From Perkinsus marinus ATCC 50983 (lineage: Eukaryota; Perkinsozoa; Perkinsida; Perkinsidae), in NCBI RefSeq assembly GCF_000006405.1, contig NW_003214508.1, forward strand, positions 523,885-556,181: 32,297 nucleotides of DNA, written 5' to 3'. The translations under genes were made by a program, and so were the position numbers. The notes under the pieces were generated by a model that was not told the DNA's origin, did not search any database, and was given only the letters and a program-made list of their open reading frames with translations. Below, piece after piece: positions 10,500-20,214 of this stretch (the stretch's first letter is position 1; each line of letters opens with the position of its first letter).

Positions 10500-12221
10500 T
10501 TAACCAGTGATGCATGTGGAGACAACACCCACTACTGTACAGAAGATACCAATAACAATGCTAGACCAGCTAAAAAGGAGGATAGAACGCTTACCCTTGG
10601 CCCAGGTAGTCTTGTAAGATAAGATTACAAACATCATCCCAGGAAGTGTGAAGCCCACAGTGACACCCAATAGGGAGCCTTCTAGAGCTAGGAAAAATGA
10701 TAGATTACGAATTAATATACCGCCAAGCACGAGAAGGCAAACATAGATCCATGTAGGGATATGGACACCAAGTCTACGAAGAGACTCTTGAGAGGAAAGA
10801 TAGGTTACCGGGTAGCCGCATATGAGGCAGAGAGCCATAAACAACCACATCAGCATACACCCAACACCAGCAGTAGAACCTGATGTAGCAACGATCCGGT
10901 ATCACATATACGCAACATTGCACTTCCCTACCTTGGTAATCTGTAAGAACATCACCATTAACACTATCCCCGAATCGTACATGGCCAGCCCAGGCGAAGA
11001 CAGCATACACGAGGCCAGAGACCACGAAGCTGACCAGGGAGACCTAGTGGAGGACCATGAAGATAAGGACAAGACCCTCAACTAACCTGATTGAATCGTT
11101 TAGGGGTAGAGTTCTTCAACTCAGTGTTAAATTTAGGGGCGTTGTAGTGGCAAACATACGCTGTAGCAAACAGACTGACGGCCTACAGGAAAGCATGCGA
11201 CCGATGCGATAAGAGCTAGGGAGAGCTTCTTACTTCTAGAACAGTCATCAGACTTATCTCGGATCGAGGTTGACCAAGATCGGCATTACCGCCTTCCTCA
11301 GTAAACTCAACAGTATCCGCCACAACGTAGACGAAAGTGTATGCCGTAGCCAATAGGCCGACGATAGACACCCATCCCAACGAGTGTAGAGACCTGAGCA
11401 ACAAGAAGACTTGAAAGAAGAGCGATCCAGTCGTCCGAGAAGTACTTTGAATAGGCTAATGGCAAAATGGGTACGAGGGAGATAATCCCGACGAAAAGAC
11501 GAGTGCAGGCCCACCATGGCAAACCAATACGGAGGTTGAACTCACTGAGATAGTCGCATATCTGAGGGGAACGATGAACACAAGGAGTGGTAGAGTTAAA
11601 ACGTCTTTACAATGATCGAGAAGCCCAGACATAGACAGCCCGTGCAGAGGAACATGATCAGATCCACCACCCAAGCTGATTTCTTTCCGAAACATATGGT
11701 CCACAGTTGAGCAAAATCACTTGTGCCTAAACCAATGTTTCTATGAGAACTGGCGACGATTTATTTCACTACGAGTGTAATCTCCCATATATCCGACCAG
11801 ACTGAATGTCAAGGCACTCCAGATTCCAAAAAGGAGAATTAGAACTGTGCCGAAGACGTTGCCAGTCAGAGCGAAACTTCTTGGTAGTGCTAAGAGCCCT
11901 GAAGTGAAGGTGGAGTGAATACAATGGACGAAGACCAATCAGAGCGCATTACCAGCACCGATGATATTCTTAGTGAGATTGGCAATACTAACACTCAAAC
12001 AGCTTTTGTCTGATGTGGTTGAGACGGCCACCTCTTTGCCGGACAGTAACGGTGTCTCAGCAGTAGAAGGAACACTGAGAAAACAATGACACTCGCTAGG
12101 GTTACCTCCACCCCCCTTATTACGAAGAGCTATTAAAATCAATCTCCGAACCCGTAGTAGTAGTACGCGATTCGTGCTTGGGGAGCGCGTGGACTTCCAT
12201 CCCGTTACCACTGACACTCAT
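10500..12221 (-). CDS. Amino-acid permease, AAAP family (copy 2)
   Basis: Tandem paralogue of the permease downstream. Exons: 12221-12124, 12074-11953, 11898-11773, 11726-11611, 11561-11446, 11393-11234, 11182-11087, 11043-10932, 10879-10500; 1326 nt, 441 aa. Start ATG 12221 (MSVSGNGMEVHALPKHE) is followed by a hydrophilic tail, then TM1 with IIGAGLLALPRSF. All eight introns match copy 1 in position and phase (2, 1, 1, 0, 2, 0, 0, 1), and exons 3, 4, 5, 7 and 8 have identical lengths (126, 116, 116, 96, 112 nt). Conserved pieces include AWVVDLIMFLCTGCLCLGF, VCHYNAPKFNTEL and FAWAGHVRFGDSVNGDVLTD. It lacks much of copy 1's N-terminal extension. Its upstream region is interrupted by an assembly gap 70 bp away. 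Only 235 bp separate its stop from the copy 1 start. Confidence 0.88.
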
Positions 12222-12291
12222 TTAAAAATATTGCCAATATAATCTGTTGAAATATAGAGTATTCCATAGTCACCCTACTTGAACAACATTT

Positions 12292-12391
12292 NNNNNNNNN
12301 NNNNNNNNNNNNNNNNNNNNNNNNNNNNNNNNNNNNNNNNNNNNNNNNNNNNNNNNNNNNNNNNNNNNNNNNNNNNNNNNNNNNNNNNNNN
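12292..12391. other. Assembly gap of 100 N
   Basis: Exactly 100 unknown bases, a conventional size for a gap of unknown length. It lies 70 bp upstream of the start of permease copy 2, so that gene's promoter is partly missing. Confidence 0.99.
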
Positions 12392-12839
12392 CACTCCCTA
12401 GCGCCAACTGCTGTCTCCCATCATCACAGAAGATACAAATCAGCGATGGATACCAAATAAAATAAGTGATGCAAAGCAGTCAATCGTTTCATACTTACTT
12501 TCCAACGAATCTATACATTTTTTCGAGTGAAAGCTCAATTGTACACGTTTGACATGGTAGATTATACGACCCATAGGTGGAAGGTTTATCTAAATCTCCG
12601 AAAATCTGAACATAAAGATAAGCCTCTTTACCTCAAGCTTAATGTAACGTAGCAGCAGCTAGCAACTGATGCATCGCTCCGTCAATCGGCGCAGCTTTGT
12701 TTACCATTTTCATTCACACGTCTCAGAGGGGTTGTTCAATTTTCGAAATGATGATTTTAGAATCTCTCATCACACGTATAATACGATGCGATTCTGAATT
12801 CCAGAATGGATTCAATGAACATGGGGAGAGAGTACATAG

Positions 12840-13055
12840 TCAGGAATCTCCTCAGATGGGGCAGTTATGCCACTCCATGATAGGTCTGATTCATCTCTTC
12901 TGGATACTACCAATCTCACAGATGCACAGGATAGAAGGATCGGCCAGTTTAACCTATATCTATACAACTACTTGCTTGATCATCTTCCTTGGAGCGGGAG
13001 TAGTTCGGCTAACAGCGATGTTGATCGCACTGAAGCGTACATCGGGGTGGCATAG
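12840..13055 (+). CDS. Possible exon of an unrecognised gene
   Basis: A frame open through ATG 12867 to the stop at 13053-13055 encodes a mixed-composition peptide (MPLHDRSDSSLLDTTNLTD, then IGQFNLYLYNYLLDHLPW) that looks more coding-like than the overlapping longer frame from 12697, which starts at TTG and is hydrophobic. A candidate acceptor lies just upstream (ACATAG at about 12834-12839). No family is recognised, and any upstream exons could fall in the gap. It may be the end of a small gene or a chance frame. From 12392 to 12840 I see nothing else I can support. Confidence 0.25.
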   Translation, partial: SGISSDGAVMPLHDRSDSSLLDTTNLTDAQDRRIGQFNLYLYNYLLDHLPWSGSSSANSDVDRTEAYIGVA

Positions 13056-13213
13056 TTGCCCCATCCAAAGAAATCGCTCTTAGGATGGCATAGCTGCCCC
13101 GCCCAGGAAAAGTGTTATCTCTAACGCATTTTTCGGCGGCATATTTACCCCGATCTGGAGAAATCGATTGTCCCAAGGCATATCTCCGAGGGTGGCATAG
13201 CTGCCCCACCTGG
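13045..13213. repeat. Cluster of short imperfect hairpin repeats
   Basis: Four degenerate copies of a unit of about 21 bp start near 13046, 13083, 13135 and 13191. The best copies read GGTGGCATAGCTGCCCCACC and GGATGGCATAGCTGCCCC; the third is weaker (GGCGGCATATTTACCCC). Each unit is nearly self-complementary around a TAGC centre. Two extra GGCATA cores follow at about 13177 and 13232. Spacings of roughly 37, 52 and 56 bp are irregular, so this is not a clean tandem array. It lies 230-400 bp upstream of the DMC1 start. Confidence 0.6.
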
Positions 13214-13440
13214 TGAAAAAGTTCTCCCTGAGGCATACTCGTCGTGGTCAATGCAGTCGATCGATACAGACCTTTGACTGTGTAGTCCTCCATGGCAGCA
13301 ATAGCAGCACAAGTATCTCCTACGGCAACACAAGACGAGTTTGCAGCGGTGGGTGATCTCTTATGGCTCTATTGTCGTTCCCTTTATTACAGCATCGACA
13401 TAATGGTAGGGAGCGTTCTGTGTGACAGGCAGTGGCCTCA

Positions 13441-14890
13441 ATGGCCAGTCCAGCTGAGAAGTCCGCAGCGGAGAAGCCAAAGGCCAAGGGCAGACCACGG
13501 AAAGAGAAGACCCAAACACAAAGTCTGCAATCACCGCCAGCAGCATCGTCATCGGTCGTCGCAAGTGAGCTCTCTTCTTTCATCGCTCCTTCTCTACCAT
13601 TCTGATAGGTATAGCCTCCCCTGGCGAGGCTAGTGGCAATGAAGATGTAGGCAAGTTCTCATTATCTGCCCGCCAGTGGTCATCTCCCTAGGTTAACATG
13701 AACATGGCCTCTGACGTAGACGAGGATGATGATGGTGATGATGACTTCCAAGAGATAGAAAAGCTCCAAGACGCGGGTTGGTCATTCTCTCGTCATGCGC
13801 ACGAGCTGATCGTTAAGGTATAAACGCGGCCGACCTCCGAAAACTGAAAGAGGCTGGGCTTAACACAGCTATGGCCGTCATATACACTACGAAGCGAGAT
13901 TTATGTAGCATCAAAGGCTTGTCCGAACAGAAGGTCGAGAAGATTCAAGAGGCGGCTAGAAAGCTCACCAGTGCGGGCTTCATTACGGGCAGTGAGTTTG
14001 TCCGGACTAAGTGCAAGAAGCGTTTTCGCCTGTCGACTGGCTCGTCGAAAGTTGACCAACTGCTGGGAGGAGGCATCGAGAGCTGCAGCATTACTGAATT
14101 CTACGGCGAATTCCGTTGCGGCAAGACTCAGCTGTGCCATTCACTCAGCGTGATCGCCCAGATGCCTCAGTCATATGGTGGTGCTAATGGGAAGGTCTGC
14201 TATATAGACACTGAGAACACGTTCCGTCCCGATCGTATAACCCAGATCGCCCAAGCCTTTGGAGTGGATCCACAGCAAGTCCTTGATAACATCATATACG
14301 CTAGGTGCTACAATTCTGAGCATCTCGTACAACTATTGTTGTGCGTGGCTGCTAAAATGGCGGAGGAGAAGTATGCACTTCTTGTCGTCGACAGTAGGCC
14401 AGCTCGGATCGATTTCGTTCATGATCGAAGCTTAGGTATTATGGGCCCTTTCCGAGTTGATTTCACGGGACGTGGTGACTTGGCTGAAAGGCAACAGCTC
14501 CTTTCCAGAGTCATGAGTAGACTACAGAAGTTGAGTGAAGAGTAGTACTGATATTCGCCACCAAGTTGTCATCCCGACAGCTTAACAGTATCAATGCTAG
14601 GTACAACTTGGCAGTAGTGATAACGAATCAAGTGATGGCTGACCCAGCAGCAGCTATGTCGTTCGCGGCCAACCCTCCTAAGCCTATTGGAGGCCACGTG
14701 TTGGCACACTATAGTACTGGTGGCCATTCTCACCCACAATCAGATATGTCCTCTAGGTACCACTCGTATCGCCCTTCGCAAGGGTAGAGGTGAGCAGAGA
14801 ATTATGAAGATAATTGACTCCCCTAACTTACCTGAAGGTGACTGTGTTTTCGAAATTTGCACTAAAGGAATCCAGGATGCTAAGGACTAA
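13441..14890 (+). CDS. DMC1: Meiotic recombinase DMC1
   Basis: RecA/Rad51-family strand-exchange ATPase that pairs homologues in meiosis. Exons: 13441-13564, 13609-13646, 13692-13776, 13818-14393, 14436-14541, 14601-14713, 14757-14890; 1176 nt, 391 aa. Introns are 44, 45, 41, 42, 59 and 43 nt. After an acidic stretch comes the N-terminal helix-hairpin-helix region ([34 protein letters not shown]), then LLGGGIES, Walker A GEFRCGKT (about 179-186), [12 protein letters not shown], Walker B ALLVVDS (about 269-275), [16 protein letters not shown], a L2-region stretch [16 protein letters not shown] and [17 protein letters not shown]. Splicing restores [19 protein letters not shown] and HYSTTRIAL exactly. 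The pattern favours DMC1 over RAD51. The first two exons add about 56 residues with an AT-hook-like KGRPRK; a Met at 13698 would give a normal 335-aa DMC1, so the true start needs transcript evidence. Confidence 0.93.
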
Positions 14891-15010
14891 TAGACTAAAG
14901 CGGTGTTACTGCCAGTGTAGTAGCACGCTCATGCATGGTTTCTACATGAACTAGCCCTTGTCGAGTAATAAGGAACTCAATTGAAAAGGATAGTGGAAAC
15001 ATAAACGTTG

Positions 15011-15959
15011 TCAGTCATCATCATCCTCTGATGGTAGTGCATCTGGGATGGTGGTTCGATACCGAGACCGAATGGGCCCTCTGGCGTTAGGGAACTTCTC
15101 CAGATATTCCGCTTCCGTTATGAGTCCTTGACTGAGAAGAATGACCCTCAATTTGCATCGGCGGCAACTAGCCGCTGCTGGAGGTCCTATACTACCTGCC
15201 GTCATTTAGTCGTGTGAGTTTAAGGAGGAGAATAGCGACGAAACCTTCCGTCTCACACGAGTCTGGAGTCATTAACTTCGCGGCCTCGTCACCACAAAGG
15301 CGGGTGTTGGTCTCGATTATGTCGCCTGAAAATTCAAAACGTGGTGACAGTGAGTGGTGAAGAATAACGAACCCCTAATGCATGCACACAGTGGGTACAC
15401 CTTCCCGTTCTCCATTGTCACATCAGCTAGCACTGTGGTAGGATTCACTGATATTGCTCCGCGCTTCCTTTTGCCAGTAACTGCAACAGCAGGATGTGAT
15501 GATACAAAGCCGTGTCTTCCACTTGTCTAACAGAGGATCGCGTCTTACCTTGGGTAGTAGTCATACCCTCTCTATACTTGACAGACTTTACCTTCACTCC
15601 TGGGTTTTCCGTGAACATAACGTGAGTAGGAGCAGCCCCCACCAAGAATATGCTGATAAGAATAAGTACCGTCTCGATCTAGAATCGTGAGATCCTTACT
15701 TATTGCTGTGTCGATGGACGTATTGATGGTGTCCGTCCTGTCTACCTGCGGCCAGTTTAAATTGTCGCAATGGGAAATACCTACACTGAGCTGCTGGCTG
15801 ATATTCCTACCGAGATGAGTACCGAAACAGAGGAGGCGGTTGAAGCTCCCAGAATCCAGCTCCTTTAGGAGGGGTACTGGCCACCACCGGCTCGGGAGAC
15901 CCCTCCGAACTGTTGCTGCTGCTGCATTGAGTGGGGGAAGGTTCGGCCAGCACACTCAT
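15011..15959 (-). CDS. ABITRAM: ABITRAM/FAM206 (Simiate) family protein
   Basis: Exons: 15959-15823, 15780-15700, 15652-15549, 15480-15373, 15325-15196, 15131-15011; 681 nt, 226 aa. Introns are 42, 47, 47-68 and 64 nt. The assembled protein follows the family in order: FRYFPLRQFK (human RYFTRWYK), VHRHSNNIFLVG (human LQHSNRICVI), a VKVKSVKYREG strand, TGKRKRGA (human SGKFKRGA), YPLCACIRGDIIETN (human SSCVRGRLMEVN), TEGFVAILLLKL (human TEGYIAVVLPK) and QGLITEAEYLEKF (human EGLLTQKQYEEV). Human sequences are quoted from memory. The fold is related to glycine-cleavage H proteins; the vertebrate protein is nuclear, binds actin and modulates transcription. The C-terminus is acidic (SEDDDD). ATG 15959 is the first Met in frame. 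A hydrophobic upstream stretch starts only at TTG and is not a signal peptide. The 3' end faces DMC1, 120 bp away. Confidence 0.85.
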
Positions 15960-16098
15960 CACCAACTGGGCTGATAACTGCCACGCAGAACTGCTCTCAC
16001 TATGCCCTCTTGATGCAGGACTATGAACTAAGAAACTCAATAGAATGAGCAGTGAAACAGTAGTGGTAATTCGCAACCAAAACTATAAGTTAGCAATT

Positions 16099-16448
16099 TT
16101 ACTGTTGGGTCTGTTGGGTCTGCTGCGCTTGTTGGGTTATGTTATTGAGCTCAGTCCCGACCAGAGTGTGAACATCCAAGTACTTCGACACACATCTGAT
16201 GATAATATGCGAAGAACAGAAGCTTTGAGCGTCGTAGTGGAGTACCTATCAGTGCAGCTCATTTCGCCAACATTGAGTTGACCCTCCTTGACATTGGGGA
16301 TACACTTCTTGTAGCAGGCCTCAGTGAGACGGGAGAAAGTGTCAGCAAGACCGCGCATCTCAGCAACGGCCATCTGGGCAGCAGATACTTCTAAACACAA
16401 CAACTATCCACTACTACGGCCCAGTCCAGGCGAGTTACCTGTTGACAT
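16099..16448 (-). CDS. TIM10: Small TIM chaperone, Tim10-like
   Basis: Mitochondrial intermembrane-space chaperone that carries hydrophobic precursors to the inner membrane, normally as a Tim9-Tim10 hexamer. Exons 16448-16439, 16390-16246, 16195-16099; 252 nt, 83 aa. The twin CX3C motifs are complete: C29-YKK-C33 and C49-TDR-C53, 15 residues apart as in the family. The second one exists only after removing the 50-nt intron 16245-16196, which is strong support for the model. The CIPNVKEGQLNVGEMSC and CVSKYLDVH stretches are closest to Tim10. The first exon is only 10 nt (MST plus one base) joined by a 48-nt intron. The C-terminus ends in a Gln/Thr tail (QQAQQTQQTQQ). ABITRAM begins 139 bp downstream on the same strand. 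Confidence 0.92.
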
Positions 16449-16988
16449 TAGTGGAGAATATGAGATACAACTGAGGAAAGTGAGAGTAACACTGATGCCC
16501 TCTAATATAGGTGATTCCGACATAGTCCAGACCCAGATGAGATTCGCTAAAGCCGTCCCTTACAGGCTACCAACGTTGTGTTTCACAGTGCAAACGACTA
16601 TATTTCTCGAATTAGTAGTTAACCATACGAGGCGCAATATTTACGAGCATTCCAGATAGTACAGTTATCCCTGTAGTTGGTACTAGCGACCAGCAACACG
16701 CTCATCGTCGGCAGGCTGGTTTCTGCGTCGCTTCGCCCAAAAATCGACTCATGAATGGCATTTTTCAAGATCTGGTTACAAGAGTTGTATATTCGTGCGA
16801 AACCTTGTTGTTGTTTGTGAAACCAACAAGCACGAAGTGAGTCGCCTAGGACTGTCATAGACACTTATTTGTGAGGCCCGAAGGATCAGGAGTGTTCGAG
16901 AGCCCGAGTGACTAGTAAATTGGTCTTATCGTGTGTTGTTAGTTGTCCCTTCTGCCTTCACCGACTCTCATAGAGTACATTATTATGT
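16449..16988. promoter_or_regulatory. Divergent intergenic region, TIM10 / chitin synthase-like
   Basis: A 540-bp gap between two divergently transcribed genes, so it must hold both promoters. No TATA-like box or repeat stands out. A minus-strand frame at 16619-16864 is open for 81 codons and contains a possible short start peptide (MTVLGDSLRACWFHKQQQ) followed by a GT, but I find no continuing exon and do not call it. Confidence 0.4.
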
Positions 16989-19647
16989 ATGCGTTTCCGT
17001 CGTGGTGACAGCCTCCCTGAGACTACTCGTCCATTGGCTGCAGTGACATCATCATCGTGTTGCACTCAGCCCTTCATAAACCCTAATAACCCCAACTACC
17101 GTTCTTATGTTGATATTTGCCCTAAGAAGCGTCTCAACCGTCGCTTTGTCCGATATACCCCTATTACCATTCGAGACGAGGAGCTTGTGCGGCACTGTAA
17201 TATCGAATATCCTCAGCATGGTATTGACCTTCGTGGCATCCAGGATATGTTTGACACCGACTTCTACTGGGATTTCTTTGGTGGTTGGAGTTCACTAAGA
17301 CCCTTCCACATGCGATTCGTCGAATCAGTAGCACAGACTGTGAAATTCACCATAGCAATTTCTGTTGGCCGAGGCATTCAAGGCGCCACTCCTCACGGTT
17401 TCTTATCTACCCTTATATGTGTCATGAGAAATGTGAAAAGAATGTGCGACGCGGGTCTGCTCGCATGGGATCAAATTGTCGTTTGTGTGGTTGTCGATGG
17501 TCGTAACGAATTCGAGGTTGCTAAAGAAGATTACCAAACTTCATTTCTCAACGAGCTACAACGTATGGGAGTTTATATGAGCGCTGAAGAGCTTTGGAAA
17601 CCTGGTGGTGAACTGGACAGAGCTGCTAGGATCTACCCCGAGGATCGAGAGGCATTGAGACGAGGCTGCCTCACTGTGGACCATGGGAAGGAGGTATTCG
17701 TCCACCTCTTTGAGAGTACTATACAGTTGAAAGGCAACGACTTCCCGCCACTGCAATTGGCATTATGTGTGAAGGAATATCCAGACCAGAGTTCAGCAGG
17801 TAATAGTAACAGGGAAAAAGGCGAGGCACATTTGTCGTTGAAATATTATTATCGCGCGGAGTATTAGAGGATGACTTTATGTCCTGTTTGCAGATCCTAT
17901 CGTCACGTCGCGGATGGCATGCCACCTTTGGGCCATCGAAGGTGTAGCTCGCCACTTCGCCAATGTCACTTCTTCCAAGAACGACGTTAAAGTGGCGTTA
18001 ATAGACTGCGGTGTATGTCCGGATGATAACTGCTTATCGCTTATGTATAGTAAGCTACTAGAAGACAGAATCGCTGTTGTAGGTGGTAATACTATTGTTA
18101 CGGCAGCCCACCAGATCCCATGTGCTCCGTCGTGGAGGGTTCTACTATCTAACCCGTGTTTGGCTTCTTGGTTACTTCGTCAGAAGTTTCGTATTGCGAC
18201 CGATGGGGCCATGGACACTGGTCTTGGGGGAAATCTCAGTAACGTCAACTGTGCGATGTGTGCGTTCCGACTTGATAGAGTTGATACGGACACTTACTTC
18301 ACACAGTTGACTTTGGCTGGCAACAATGAGTGTATGAATCCACTCCTTGCCAACGTCTTGCTGAGCGATGGTGGTATGCTAGCCAGTTCAGCTCATGGTT
18401 CGTGTGAAGTCGTGCTACTGCCTGCGGCTAAGGATAATCCTAAAGCCATGCAGAAGGAAGTCCTCGAGGAGAATGCTCGGTCGTTCTCATTTCGTGACTT
18501 CATAGAGCACTCGAGGTTCGACACCTGGTCGCCTTTTGTTATGAACTGTAGTTTGCGACAACTGCTAACACGAAGTGATCTTAGCTGTTTCGGCTACATC
18601 AACTTTATCCTCCTAGCTACGTATCGCCTTGGAAGCCTCATAGCAGATATTTTTACATTCGTTACGCTTGATTTCGTGATGATCGTTGGGGTGAGTAATT
18701 TCAATGATTACCTCCAGCTCCCCTTTGCATGTGTTATCCTAGTGGCTTCTATTCTTATATCGCAAATCTTTTGCGGCAGTTATACGCTATCTCGAGGAGT
18801 TATACTCTTCTGCAGACTCCTATGTATTCTTCTAGGAATACTATGGGTACTTGGTTTCTATAGATTTTCATGCCTTTTATATCACGGCTATTTTCCCCTT
18901 GAATCGGCGGCATTCATTTCTGTGTGTATATCTCCAACCGTCTCCCTCGTCCTTATGGGTGACACTGACATGCTATGGATCCTCCCACTCTGCGCTGTGC
19001 AATGGTTCTTCTTGCTTCCTGCCTCTAGTGTGGTAGGGTCGGCCCTTTATAGTGTTTGTATGGCAGACATCTTACCATGGGGCACCGCCGGTCCGGATCC
19101 TCTAGCACCACGAACCGCCAATACTCAGGCCTATCGTATGGAGACCAGATCATGGCTAACAGCAGCGTGGCTAGCGTTTAACCTACTTCCTATAGTTGTG
19201 TTCACCTTAGTCTTAGGTGAGGCTACTCAGAAGGGTACTCTCAAACACGTGAGTACGGCTTGTGAGTATGTATTCTTTGGCATCACCGGATTCCTATTCG
19301 GCGTGATAGTCGTCCCTCGAGCTATTGGTATCATCAAATTCGCCTCGACTCGCATCTTGGAGACCTTTGGTAGTGCCACACGTTCGGTCGTCCGAGGCAA
19401 GCAGCCGTCCTTGCCAGAGATATCGGGCATAAGCCAATATGATGTTGTTATGGACCTCGATGTGGTGAAGAGTAGAAACCCTGAGAAGCCTCTTAGTTCG
19501 GGTGGAATTGAACTCAGTAGTGGCCTGTCTTCTGATGACAACAGCGACAACGGCTCGGACATATCATTCCTCTCGGATGATGACGATGATGGTGATGATG
19601 ATTTCTTCGTGCCTTCTCCAGCGTATGGTATATTCCCTACATTGTGA
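16989..19647 (+). CDS. Chitin synthase family protein, divergent catalytic motifs
   Basis: Two exons (16989-17799, 17894-19647; 94-nt phase-1 intron) give 2565 nt, 854 aa. The fungal-type chitin synthase layout is recognisable: N-terminal RRFVRYTPITIRDEEL; CVMRNVKRMC followed by WDQIVVCVVVDGR (about 160-172); FVHLFESTIQ...PPLQLALCVKE; an acceptor-region-like LSNVNCAMCAFRLDRV; a multi-pass membrane block; and CMADILPWGTAG, the counterpart of the family's HDVSWGTKG before the last TMs. The motifs tied to catalysis are altered: the MYNED box position reads SVGRGIQGATPHG, no EDR is visible, and the QRRRW site reads EHSRFDTW. It is therefore either an inactive relative or a transferase of changed specificity. 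The C-terminus is Ser/Asp-rich ([12 protein letters not shown]). It probably sits in the plasma membrane or a vesicle membrane. ATG 16989 follows stops; no other start fits. Confidence 0.82.
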
Positions 19648-20214
19648 ATATTGTGTGTGTACAGTTACTGCCATTGTTCCAAATATGTTGTTGTAATATT
19701 ATCTTTATTCTTCATACCGTAATCTCGCCACTTCTTCGAGCATCTGCGCGGTACTACTATGACATTTGCCGAGCATACTCGTCCGCACGGCCAACTTCTG
19801 GACTTACTTACCTCAACTGAGTCAACACCATTCACCATCTTACTAATACACTTTCCTCTTTATTCCTCTTTAGTTCGTCACGTATTCGCTCACATCCTTC
19901 TCAGTTTTCTCCCATTAGTATGATGATCGGAAAATCACCACAAGGGTATTGCACAAGACTCTGGCAGTTTGCGTCAAGCTCGGCATCCGCCGAAATTCGG
20001 TCCTCTTATAATATACGGTTTACAATACCTACTCCCATAACATTTCCATAGAGCTTTGTGTGTTTGACTACGCATCGGGTTAACAGTAGTTCGGTTAATG
20101 CACTATAGTAGTCTATGAATATCTTACTTTGGTGGACTGACGGTCGGATCGCCTCAGAATGGTGTATAGCATTGTATTCACGCGGTTTTCTTTGCCTCGA
20201 CGATTCCTCAGTCC
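19648..20214. other. Intergenic region, pyrimidine-rich stretch
   Basis: 567 bp between two + strand genes. After a T/G-rich 3' UTR-like start, about 19800-19920 is rich in C and T (for example TTTCCTCTTTATTCCTCTTT). I see no gene, repeat or RNA here. A minus-strand frame at 20006-20242 overlaps the next gene's start and lacks coding character. Confidence 0.5.

Larger units (their letters stand above)
8320..12221 (-). repeat. Tandem gene duplication of permease genes
   Basis: Two head-to-tail permease genes of about 1.9 and 1.7 kb. Exon sequence is similar at protein level and intron positions and phases are identical, while intron sequences have diverged beyond recognition by eye. The duplication is therefore old enough to erase intron identity while purifying selection kept the coding frames. 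Confidence 0.85.

Noticed and set aside
10297-10515. 72-codon minus-strand frame between the two permeases
   Set aside because: It overlaps the end of copy 2 and fills a short intergenic gap. Ser/Leu/Cys-rich with no conservation.
12697-13083. 128-codon + frame
   Set aside because: Starts at TTG, has a hydrophobic low-quality composition, and runs into the hairpin repeats. The overlapping frame ending at 13055 looks better, though still weak.
15957-16076. Apparent signal peptide (RITTTVSLLILLSFLVHS) in frame with ABITRAM
   Set aside because: The stretch starts at TTG, not ATG, and lies in the short gap after TIM10. The first real Met is at 15959, where the family homology begins soon after.
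16324-16659. 111-codon + frame
   Set aside because: Largely antisense to the TIM10 exons and intron.
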